Below are positions 53,310 to 64,000 of a stretch of 64,000 nucleotides of DNA, piece by piece (the stretch's first letter is position 1; the number at the start of each line of letters is the position of its first letter). The stretch lies in contig NC_080583.1 of NCBI RefSeq assembly GCF_029962835.1, forward strand, positions 69,363,158 through 69,427,157, in the 5' to 3' direction. Origin of the DNA: Magnolia sinica. Taxonomy: Eukaryota; Streptophyta; Magnoliopsida; Magnoliales; Magnoliaceae. The translations under genes were made by a program, and so were the position numbers. The notes beneath the pieces are model-generated. The model had not been told where the DNA came from, made no database searches, and saw only the letters and a list, made by a program, of their open reading frames with translations.

Positions 53310-56300
53310 TAAAAGAATGAATGGGTCGCACGTGACGCTACCCAACAAAATTGTAAAAGAATAGTAAGTCCAAAAAGAATAGAACTGAGCCCCCTGCTCA
53401 GCGATCCAATCCCTCCTCTCAAGCTAGCGGAGAACCGTCCATCAACTGAAAGTAGGATAGCTCGTCCTCCTCCTTGAAGCTCGCCTCAACAGGCTCCTCA
53501 AGCCCTGAGTCACCTGCATTTATGAACGGGTCTGGTTGGTGTTTTAAAACATCGTCCTATAGTGGGAGTGAGTGATCAACTCAGTGGGTGCTATTAATCT
53601 CAAGTTATAACAGGCATCAATTATAATATGAACTTAATAAAAAGCAGCCAATCATCAACACCTAGTGATACTTATTAAAATGCATCCATGCGGGGTGATA
53701 TGATACATGCCCTCACCACAACGTACCCTCGAGCAACTCCATCTAATAATCGCATATGACCACACTCCCTCAGAGCGACCTCGACTTCTGAGTCGCCACC
53801 CTAACTAATGCGATGCAATGTGATCATGTTAGCCGAGTTATTAGTTAAGTCCATTCATTCAGCAGGTTAAAAAATCCGATACACCCTACGTATCAATGCC
53901 CTAAACTGGTTGCGAGGCTAAGACCCCCCAACGAGTGGGGCCGAGACCCCACTGTTCGTGATCCCATCGAGTTTCTCATCCCCTACTTCAAGCACATGAG
54001 GAGTGCCGAGAGAAAAGGATCACTCGCAGTCACTATGGGGAGGCGCGACACCCCAGCGTAGGCCGACAGCTTAGATACAGTGTCTCATTCCACCATGTCA
54101 GCTCACGAGGCTGTGGACCAGTTGCAATTGGTTATTAGTGGGCCACTTACGGTTGTAAGATGTCCCAGGTTCCATACATGTGTAAGCAACAGGGTTAACA
54201 AACAAGGTTATTCAGACAGTAGGCTAGACCGCACGAGTCAGACGAGCGAGAGATGAGTGACATCAGGCACAAGGGACCCATGTAGTTGAACCACAGCAAC
54301 TCGAACACACCCACACAAACCCACAGATCTAACCCTAGCATAGTGCTACCGATGGGACTACTGTCTCTCCTCATGTTCCTGACCAACCCAAGAGTGTGAG
54401 GGTGATCCATACCCTGCCAACTATCCAGGTTATCATCTAACACATCAAAATCATGTTCTCATGCATCTCAACCATACAAAACTAATACTCCCACCAAGCA
54501 AGTAAACATTATCAAGAAACAAGGTGCGTGTGAGTGTGAGGGTTTGTGAGGAAGTTAAGCACTTCATCCATCTTAAGAAATCATGAGCACATGGGTAATA
54601 AATTATACACGTAATGAAGCACCATATATGAGGAAAAGGAATCAAGCAAACATGAGCATACTATCATCTATACTCAATATCATGTGAGAGGCAAGATCAA
54701 CACCAAATTTAAGAGCTAAGCATGCACATCCATACAATTTCAACAAACATATGATTCCTAGGGTCTCTCTAAAATTTCAAATATAACATCAAAACAATCA
54801 AAATCATTAAGCTCATACTAAAATTGGTGCTAGGCTACTTAAGAACAATAATTCACATCTATGGATCGTTGAAAGTTTGGAAAACGGCCTAAGAATGAGG
54901 GCTTTTGGGTCGACCGGCTGGAATCCCTAGAACAACCCTTTGCATGTTAGAATTCCATGACAATCTCTTCTTAATACATGGACTTTCAAGAAGAAGGGGT
55001 GAAAGATCTTTCCTAAATGACCCATGGACGATTGTTGAGGTTATGGCGTGGAGTTTCCCTTGGAGAAAGGATAGGAAGTTGAAAGGGTTGATTCCCTTGG
55101 GCCCACCTCGATCTAAGGTCCAACTTAGCTCTCTTTAACTCTCTCTTTCTTCTCCCCTTGCTTTCTATCTCTCTCTTTACTCCCTTGGTAATGGTAGTTG
55201 TGGTGAGAGTTATGAGATAAGGGCTAGGACTTTATTTCCTAGAGTTCGGCCAATAGGCCTTAAGTTTCCTAAAATACCCACAATAGCCCTCTAGGACCCC
55301 CTATCAATGTTGGGGCAGACCTAACACCCCCTTAGTCATCAAATCCGGTGTGTAGGTGCCTTATGGCCCAATGAGGGGCCATATAAAATTTGGAGACAAA
55401 CGGATGAACGGATATGGGACTAAGTAAATGATTCTGTCCTTAAAATGGCCCTATGGGGTCCATTTTAGTGATTGGAGCGGTTTTGGTGGCCCTCTGGCTA
55501 TAAAAGTTATAGCATATGTGCTCCTTGGCCTAATGAAGGGCTATACAAAATTTGAGAACAATCAAATATGGGGTTTGGTCATACGGGCCCGATTTACGAT
55601 CAACGGTTACCGTGCCACGATCGGGTCTCAGATTTCGTGGACGGGCATAGAAAAATATATTAGACCTTCACCATAATTTTTGAAGAAATTCGACGGCTGA
55701 AATGTCTCACATTTCAGTTTTACTTACAAGTGCCAGATTCAAATTCAAGCCTTGGTGGGGTGCATTTGGCAAGTGCCAGATTCCACTTCTGAGTGTCCAC
55801 CAGGCCCGTGTTCTGCGGTGGTCCACAAGCCCAGTGAGACCAATGCTTCCCAAAATTTTCATAATTTTCTAACCTTCCCATACCGCTGTAGGGCCCGCAC
55901 AGGCTGTTGCTAAGTGCTACTGCTATCTGGCTCGACGACCCTAGCTTGGTCCTATCATGGCTTGTCTAGTTTACTCAACTGGGCCAATCCAAGATGCATT
56001 TATTTGTGGCACCTCACCGTGGGTGGATTAAACGAATGGTCTTACGACATATCCTACATGGATGCCCCAGGACACTTCTGGTTAGACGGGAGGTTACAGC
56101 TAGCCGGGTTGCCCATGCCTAATTTTTAAGATTCCATCATATTGACAGTCAAATTCCTTGTTTATTTCCGCTTTTACATTTTTTTAGTAAGTTTTAGTTT
56201 GATTATAACTCTTCATCCGTTGGGCTTTAAGAGTTGTGTCCAACATGAAAAGTGCTTAGAATAATTAGGAGAATCACGTAGTTAAGTCACACAGAACACT

Positions 56301-58289
56301 TACTATAAAAAGAAAATTTATTATTTATAGTAAGTTATGAATTTTTAGAAGTTTTAGTTATAGTTTGCTCCTGATTTCTCTCTCATTGCTTGGTATCCCT
56401 ATTTAAAGGGTTCTGAACTCATTTATTTCATTAATCAATCAAAACTTGAATTTATTAGAATTTATTTCTATTTTCTTACTTCCTTTCCTCATGGATTCAA
56501 GAAGTCTTTATGAGGAGTCCAGAGAAGCTCTATGGATTCGGAGTAGTTATCCTTAAGGAAGATGGTGATCAACCTCATCACGTTCATCCCTTCGTCAATT
56601 GGTATAAGAGCGAGGACTCCCCTCGGGCTGATGACAAGCAACAAAGGAATGAACCAAAATCCTGTGGACGGTGATCCAGGGATTTGTTATCTTTTGGAAA
56701 GAATAAAAGCCTTCCACCAGGAAAGTCAGTTGACCATGCAAGGGCTGCAGGCAACTCTCAATCGTATTGTGGATGTGCTAATTCTACCCTAAGCTCAAAG
56801 CGATGCTCAACTGCCCATGGTTAAAAAGAGAGTATCGAGGTAAGGCCCAACTTCCTAGTTTTAATGAATTATTATGTATAGAAGATTTCATCGACTGGCT
56901 TGTCAAAGTAGAACGCTATTTCGATTACATGGATGTGCTAAAGCATAAAAAGGTAAATTTGATAGCCTTAAAATTAAAATCTGATGCTTTTGCATGGTGG
57001 GAGTAATTACAACTCTCACATGCCTGACAAAACAAGGCACCCATCTCATCATGGTCACGGATGAGATGCCTTCTTCGATCACGATTCCTCCCTAGTGATT
57101 ATGAGTAGGTAGTGTTCCAGCGATACCAAAATTGTCGACAAGGGAATTGAACCATCACAGATTACACTGAAGAATTCCAGCGGTTGGCAACACGAAACAA
57201 TCTGTTAGAAATAGAATCACAGAAGGTGACACGATTTATAGGTGGGTTACGATCGACGATTCAGGACCGAGTTTAGATGCACCCAGTCAGGACCGTGGAT
57301 GATGTAGTTCAGTTGGCAGGTAGGGCAGAAACACGGCTTGTAAGAGTTCCTATTTAACCTTACCCTTTAACTTGGCCGCCCATGACAGGTCCCACTCAGG
57401 ATTCATAATTAATATGAGGAAAAGAATTGGTAACAGGGCATCCTCAACCTTCTGCAACCAGTGGGAGCGGCCCATCTAGGTTTCAATGCCCCACAACCCA
57501 CTTAACCATTAACAAAGGGGGCACTGAAGGTGAGGGTGCAGAAGAAGACCCTGACTTTAATGAACATGAGCAAGCCATTGAGGAAGGAGCAAATGGTGAT
57601 GAGTTGATAGTTCAGGATCATGGTGAATCTCTAGTTGTGAGGCGATTATTGTATACCCCACGGAAGGAATTACATCCACAACAACACAATATATTCCGTA
57701 CGCGGTGTGTTGAGACTCAAATATTGCATATTTTTCCCCATTTATATCTTGGTTTTATGAACATGATGCTACTTAATGTTATATTTTATGCATGTTTGTG
57801 TTGTAAGGTGAATCTGAGATCTTGGATTGAAAAGAATGCTAAAAGCATGAATTTAATGCTCAAGAATTACCAAGGCAAAGGAGGGATCTTAAGAGACTAA
57901 GAACGGAGAATTCTCTTACCAAAGATCTAAGGAAACTAAGTACAAAGGATGGAGAAAAGATTGATAAAAGCACAAGTTAAACAATAGAAAAATAGGACAT
58001 TTAGGTGCCACCCAAGCCAATTTTGGTGCCACCTAAAGTGCACAAAACATTCCAGTAAGAAAACATCTTAATTCGGTGCCACTGAAATCAATTTCGCTGG
58101 CAAATTTTGCTGTTAAGTACTTTGCACAAATAATTTCAGATGTGATAAACTGCAAATTTCAGTGCCACCGAAGCAAATTTTGATGTCACCGAAATCACGC
58201 AGAGTGTAACACGGTTTATACACGGATTGTATAAATAGAGTTTGTTTTTTAAAAGTAACCAAGCTAGGCTATAAATAGAGGTTTCCTAC
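52928..58289 (+). mobile_element. Gypsy-type element fossil, family X, plus strand
   Basis: The LTR starts TGATGTAGAGCGGG at 52928, is split by the family Y solo LTR (53103-56098 with duplication), resumes at 56104 and ends near 56597. A primer-site-like TGGTATAAGAGCGAGG follows at 56600. Gag-type coding remains lie at about 56640-57400 (with the FIDWLVKVERYFDYMDV core) and a gag-protease-junction-like stretch near 57600-57715. 57716-58289 is not recognised. No polymerase part is seen. Broken in many places. Confidence 0.7.
53103..56098 (-). mobile_element. Solo LTR (family Y), minus strand, inserted in the family X LTR
   Basis: 2,996 bp, TGTAGCACCCTGAAAATTGG ... GGGAGGTTACA on the plus strand, with an exact 5-bp duplication GCTAG (53098-53102, 56099-56103). 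The pre-insertion order of the host LTR is shown by the uninterrupted family X copy at 20241-20857. It matches the plus-strand LTR at 58290-61255 along its whole length in inverted orientation. A (TA)n run lies at 53275-53306. The small frames inside have no function that I can see. Confidence 0.85.
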
Positions 58290-61255
58290 CGTAACATTCT
58301 ATCCAACTAGAACAGTGTCCTGAGGCGTCCACGTAGGATTTACCATATGACCATTCGCTTAAACCACTTATGTGTGGGTGTCACTAGTTAATTAACCTAG
58401 GATTAGCCCATTAGATTAGACTAGTCTAGTCATGATCGGACCAAGTGCGGGCTATTGAGCCAGATGGCCCGTTTACACTTAACAACAGCCTGTGCGAGCC
58501 ATGTAACGACCAAGGAAGGTCAGAAAAATCTAAAAAATTAGGGAACCCAAGATCTCACTGGGTTTGTGGTCCGTCGCGGATCACAGACTCTGTGGACACC
58601 TAGAAATTAATTATCCACGTTGTCCCATCAGCACTTGCCAAGCGCAACTCACCCCGGGCCAGAATTGAATCTGACACTTACAAATAAAACTGAAATACCA
58701 GGCATTCTAGCCATCAGATCTCTTCTATATTTAGGGTGAAGGTCTAATGTATTTTTCTACACTTGTCCACAAAATCTGGGACCCAATCGTGAAATGGTGA
58801 CCGTGAAATTGAACTTGTGCGGTAAAATTTCGTACCTGTTTACCTCTAAATTTTACATGGCCCTTCATCGGTCCATGAAGCAACTAACCTATAAGTTTCG
58901 TGGCCAGAGGGCCACCAGAACCGCCCCAACAACCAGAATGGACCTCGTTGGGCCGTTTAAAGATTGGAGTTGTGTGATAGAACCTCGCATCCGTTTGTCC
59001 CCAAACTTTGCATGGCCCCTCATCGGGCCATGAGACACTTACACACCAAGTTTGGTGGCCAAGGGGGTGATAGGGCCGCCCCAAAATAAATAAGGAGTCC
59101 TAGAGGGCCATTGTTGGCATTTGAGGAAACTTAAGGCCAAGGGGCCCAAGTCTAGAAAATAAAATCCTATCTCCTTATCTCATAACTCCCACCATTACTA
59201 CCACCACCAAGGGAGTAAAGAGAGGGAAAGGAGAGAAAGAGAGAGTGAAGAAGAGTGTGGGTGGACCTTAGATAGAGGTGGGCCCCAAGGAAACCAAATC
59301 TTACAACTTCCCACGTTTTCTCCAAGGAAACCCTCCATCACAACCTTAAAAATTGCTTTCGTTGATCGTATAGGTAAATCTCTCATTCCTTTTCTTGAAA
59401 CCCTTGTGTTGAGAAGGGATTTGGCATGGATTTCTAACATGCAAGTGCTTGCTTTAGGGATTCCGGCAGATCGACCCCAAAAATTCACGCTCCTAGGTCG
59501 TCTTCCAAGTTTTCAACGATCCATAGGTGCGGACTACTGTTCTCAGGTAGCCTAGCACCAATTTTAATATGATTTTTCTTTTTGGGTGAGGTATTTGGGT
59601 AATCTAGCAAAAACTTAGACAAAACCTTATACTTTAGATCCTCCCCAAATCAATGTAGAATGATGATGGAATGCTTGTTATTTCTCAACTATGATGGGGT
59701 ATGCTAATGATGATTGCATGTATATTCCTTGCTCGATTCATGTGTGATGTTTTCCCCATAACATGTTTGATGCGCTAAGTCTTGTGTATATTTTGGGTAT
59801 TAGGAGATATATGAAATGCTTGCCTTCCATGCTAACCCACACAACACTTGTACCTTTATTCATAACACTGTTAACATTTGCTTGTAGAAAAATAAAGATT
59901 TATGTTGGAAATTATGAATACTTGCTATTATTTATACTATTTGATAACCCTGTTAGTTGGTATGCTACACATTACCATCAAACCCTTGAGTTAGTCAGGA
60001 ATATGAGGATAGTGAAGGTGGTCCCGTTGATAGGACTATCATGAGGTTAAACCCATGGATTTAGGCAGGTGCGTGTACGCGACAGTAGTTAGAATACATG
60101 GGTCACTTGTACCTGATGTTGTTTGTCACGTGCTAACCTAAACTCGTGCGGTCTAATCAATTACTGACTAGCCTTGTTTGTTAACCCTGTTTGCTCACAT
60201 ATGTATGGAACCTGGAACACCCTATAACCATTGTAGCTCATTGATAACAAATTGAAGCTGATCCACCGACTCGTGAGCCGGATATGGTGGAATTGGACAC
60301 TCTGGCCAAGTTGTCGGCCTATGCTAGGGTGACGAGCCTTCCCATAGTGACCGCGAGCGATCCCTTTCTTAGCACTCCTCATGTGCTTGAAGTCGGGGAT
60401 GGGGAACCTGACGGGATTAAGGATTGCGGTGCCCTGGCCTCTCACATTGAGAGGCCTTGGCATCGCAACCAGTTGAGGGCATTGATACATGGGGTGTATC
60501 AATTTCCTCAACCAGATGGATGAATGGAATTAATTAAGAACTTGGCTAGCACTAGCATCACATCACACTAGCTAGGTTGGCGACTTGGTAGTTGAGGTTG
60601 CATTGAGAGAGTGTTGGTCATACGCGATTGTTAGACGGAGTCGCTTGAGGGAGTGTTATAGTGAGGGCATGCATCATACCATTTATCATGCACCTGTATT
60701 AAAAATATTTGTTAGGTGTTTTTGAATGCTTACCTTTTATTAAGTTTATAATATAATTGATGCTTGTTACAACTTAAGACTAATAGCACCCACTGAGTTG
60801 ATTACTCACTCCCACTCTGGGACGGTGTTTTAAAACACCAACCAGACTCTTTCGTAGATGTAGGTGATGCAGAGTATGAGGAGCCTGGCGGCACGAGCCT
60901 TGAGGAGGAGAATGAGCTGTCTTATTTCCAGATAATTGACGGTTCCCCGTCGGCCCAGTAGATAGGATTTGGATGGCTGAGTAGTGGACTCAGCTCTATT
61001 CTTTTGGACATGAAATTCTTTTTTGGGATCTTGTTGGGCAGCACCTTGTGTGACCCATTTATATTCTTTTGGACCTGTATATGTTGATCTCTTTCATTTC
61101 AGTAAACTAGTTGTGATCGTGCTTCATGTTTCAAGTAATTTCATATTGCGCATTACCCTGATTAAACATAAATTAGAAAAAAAATTGGATAAAGGTGATG
61201 CCCGGGAACTTAGGAGTCGAGCGTATCCACGACCCCCAATTTTCAGGGTGTTACA
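58290..61255 (+). repeat. 5' LTR of the family Y element
   Basis: About 2,966 bp, homologous in inverted orientation to 53103-56098. By eye the two differ far more than the copia LTR pair, so they come from separate, older insertions. Confidence 0.75.
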
Positions 61256-62788
61256 AGTTGGTATGAGAGCAATAGTTTGGAATTAATTGGGCCATGGGTC
61301 ATGAACTCACTAACGCATTCGCTGACTTAGGAAGGGACGTAATAGCGATACTGAAATGTTAGGAACCACCCCGGACCCTGAATCGATGAATTTTAGATGG
61401 AAGGTAAGACTTCCAACGAGTTAGGATCGAGGAGTGAGGGAGTGTGGCGTCGCTAAGAATCGGGTCCAAGAGTCTTACGGTATATCAACACATCAATAGG
61501 AACAGACCGAAAATTGAAAGATTTGACGGTTGAAGCCAACGTCCAAGTCTGAATGAACTAGTTCTGGGTTGAATTTGATAGTCCCAACCCATTCGGGAAT
61601 AGAGACTTAGGGGTGAACACGAATTTATCAAAAATAGTGGAACGTTAGAAAAATAGGATTTTGACCCCTAAGCGGGAGGAATCTCGTAAAATGAATGGGC
61701 CCACTACGTAGACTAGCTTCTCCTACCCCAAATTCATATATAGTACTTCCCTGGGGTTCTTATTGGTGCTTGGAAAATCGTGAAGTAAATAGACCATGCA
61801 GAGAAAACAGCTAGTCGGCGCCACAACGCTCGACCGCGCCCAACGTTCCAGCGTGCTGGCGCCCCAGTGCCCCGCCGGCGCAGCCAGCACCTAAAGGTCC
61901 AGAGTCCTGGTACCACAGCGCCTGAGACGCTCCAGAGTCTCGGCACCACCGCGCTCGAGCGGGCGCCGCCAGCACCCAATGTTCCAGAGCCTCGGCTCCA
62001 CTACACCCAACCGGCGCTGCCAGCGCCCGACCCCAAACCGGGGATTTCCTCCCCTCTTCACTACACACACATGTGGGGCCCACTAAACACCACATTTCCC
62101 ACCCTACAATACCCTCCATAGCTCCCAAATCTTTAGAAAGACCATCTCCCTCTCCAAAACCTCAAGACCCACCTCCCTCTTCTCTCACTCCCCGCTTCAC
62201 AAAACCCATTCCTTCAAATCATCTTCATCCACATTACCTATCTTCTTAACCCATCTCACCCCATTTTCTCCAAAACCTCCTTAATAACCCACTTTCAACC
62301 TTCTTACTCAATCCATTTCTAAAAATCCATCCTTCCACCTCCACATTCAGCCCATTTTCCCAAACCCCATTTTTTCTTACCCATCTTCTTCTCCTTTACA
62401 ACACCCATTCTCAATCCCACTCTATTCACCCATTTACTCTCAAAACCCAACACCAATCCTCTTCACTCTAACCCATCTCAAATTTTCATTTTCTTAAAAC
62501 CCATTCCAACCTCTCTGAAATCTCATTTCCCCAACTCATTTCCTGAACATTTCTCAACTCCCATTCCTCAAATCTATTTTTTTTAGACCCATCCAAATCC
62601 CACATTTTCAACTCATCTTCAAATCCATCTCCCTCAACATCCCCTAAAACCCATTCTTAAACTCATTCCCTAATACCTTAAACCCTTTCTCCGACCCCAT
62701 TCTTCAAGCCCATTTCTTCTTCATATCCAACCCAAGCCCATTTTTCCAAAAATATCCTTATCAACACTCCATTTCCTAGCTAAGGGAA

Positions 62789-63985
62789 ATGGCATTTCTA
62801 GCGACCGCCGCCATCTTCTTCTCCATCTTTGTGATTCTTTTACTTATGGGGAAGAAAAGACTATCAACCGCCGAGCCAGGACCGAGCCGAGAAAGGCGAA
62901 GTAAACAAAAGGCCGATCCAAAGGGGAAGGCGGTCTCAGAAGTCCAATCCAAGCGACGAAATGATTCCCAAAGAGGGCTCGCAATCCAAGCCCCCCAATC
63001 ACCCGTTGAAGATATGAGAAATTTCTGTGTACGCAGCGTCGCCTTCGAAGCCTTCGTAGAGGAGCATCTGTTCAATGTGTATGCCGTACTCAGCCGGCTT
63101 TTGGACAAGGAATGGGATCCAATATTCTACAGAGGTTCCCAGGCAGATGAAGGACAAGCTAGAGCTTTCTATGTGCAGATCAAAAACCTTCAATTTAAGC
63201 CCCTGGGCTTTGATGTCATAGCGGGTGGCAAGAGATTCCAATTCGGGGTGGCAAATATTGTCGACGCACTTCGAGTGCCACAGGGCGAAGTGCAGATTGA
63301 TGACAGAAATCTAGATACGAGCCTAGCCCGCGATGAGCAAACCCACTTTTTGTGTGAGCAAGTTGCCTAGTGGAAGCGAGGGGAGCGAGGGCAAGGTCTG
63401 AGCTCGGCCAACTTGACCCCAGAGTATTGGGTACTTCACCGCATTTACACCTATAATATGTACCCAAGATTGATTAACTGCACCGAGTGCTCCCACTATA
63501 TGGTGGAGTTTCTATATCAGGTGGGACAAGGAGTAGATGTGTACCTCCCTAGCGTAGTCTTCCACCAAATTGTATGGGCCGCAAGAGCGACGAGGAAGAG
63601 TGTATGCTTTCCATTTGGTCCCCTAGTCTATAAGTTGGCTTAGCAGAACGGAGTGGGTGGATCACATGGAAATCATGTACTGACACAGCTATTGGGCGAC
63701 GATATGTTGAACCAAATGAAGATAGGCCCTAAGTAGTGACAGACCCACATCGAGCAATACGGAGACCCAGTTGAAGAGGAAGAGGAAAGCGATGGAAGCG
63801 ACGAGGATGAGAGTGAGGATGAAGCTGAAGAGGCGGACGAAGATGAGGAAATTGAAGAAGTTGGTGGGGAGCCACTCGCCACTCCAGACGTACGGGGGAG
63901 CTTGGATGCATTCGATGCCAGAATGACTAAGTTAGATGCACTCAACGCTAGACTGACTAAGATGGAGGAAACCCAAGCAAGACAC
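62789..63985 (+). pseudogene. ORF1/gag-like coding remains of the family Y element
   Basis: Starts with a hydrophobic segment, then a basic stretch, then a region (FEAFVEEHLFNVYAVLSRLL and onward) that resembles the 'putative plant transposon protein' domain found in gypsy-type elements. Downstream is a strongly acidic E/D-rich tract (about 63770-63870) followed by a coiled-coil-like repeat near 63900-63985. It belongs to the retroelement, not to a host gene, and is broken. Confidence 0.5.
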
Positions 63986-64000
63986 CATGCAGACCAGGAG

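Larger units (their letters stand above)
58290..64000 (+). mobile_element. Gypsy-type element, family Y, plus strand, running off the window
   Basis: The 5' LTR (58290-61255, about 2.97 kb, ending TTTCAGGGTGTTACA) is followed at once by a primer-site-like TGGTATGAGAGCAATAG. A long C-rich leader (about 62040-62780) precedes coding remains from 62789. The 3' part lies outside the window. The family is the same as the solo LTR at 53103-56098. It is a broken fossil. Confidence 0.75.

Noticed and set aside
58502-58520. TGTAACGACCAAGG taken as the start of the family Y LTR
   Set aside because: Homology with the minus-strand solo LTR continues about 210 bp further upstream, to about 58290, where the real terminus lies.
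53103-61255. A single 8-kb DNA transposon with 3-kb terminal inverted repeats
   Set aside because: The left arm has its own GCTAG duplication, and the right arm is followed by a retroelement primer site, so these are two separate LTRs.
61811-62128. 105-aa minus-strand frame in a GC-rich stretch
   Set aside because: It lies in the leader of the family Y element, is of low complexity and has no domain.

Overview
This is nuclear DNA from a flowering plant. It holds two intact host genes with GT-AG introns in a long field of plant transposable elements: Mutator-like, hAT and Harbinger MITEs, a TRIM, tRNA-type SINEs, copia and gypsy LTR elements, and local satellites. The dense family of palindromic repeats centred on GGGGCCCACC.TGATGTATG recalls magnoliid genomes to me, but nothing in the window proves the lineage.

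Layout. 1-8 kb: no gene. It contains a non-autonomous hAT element with a perfect 8-bp target duplication (911-2172), a field of MITE-end fragments, a 35-bp minisatellite, a two-unit CGAT-rich satellite (4.9-5.7 kb) and a worn LTR fragment. 8.3-15.7 kb: a broken Ty1/copia element (minus strand) inserted in a SINE-tagged palindromic MITE. 15.7-17 kb: palindromic MITEs upstream of the first gene. 17.0-20.0 kb: an alpha-expansin gene (plus strand, two exons, 259 aa) whose single 2.2-kb intron carries a MITE and a 381-bp TRIM. 20.2-20.9 kb: a solo LTR between the convergent 3' ends of the two genes. 21.1-37.7 kb: a complete 13-exon GH1 beta-glucosidase gene (minus strand, 502 aa, BGLU40-like). Its introns hold hAT MITEs, a SINE, MULE-type MITEs and a Harbinger-type MITE, and its promoter, leader and first intron carry three (GA)n/(CT)n tracts. 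38-43 kb: a run of palindromic MITEs. 44-64 kb: nested gypsy-type LTR fossils, including two solo LTRs with perfect 5-bp target duplications and a 5' LTR plus leader of an element that runs off the window.

The two genes are convergent with about 1.1 kb between their stop codons. Both products are predicted to be secreted or to enter the secretory pathway: the expansin loosens cell walls, and the glucosidase hydrolyses a beta-glucoside whose identity the sequence does not give. I see no operon-like link and no sign of a shared pathway. I found no tRNA, rRNA, CRISPR or bacterial system. The most unusual content is the palindromic MITE family and the insertion order that can be read from target duplications.
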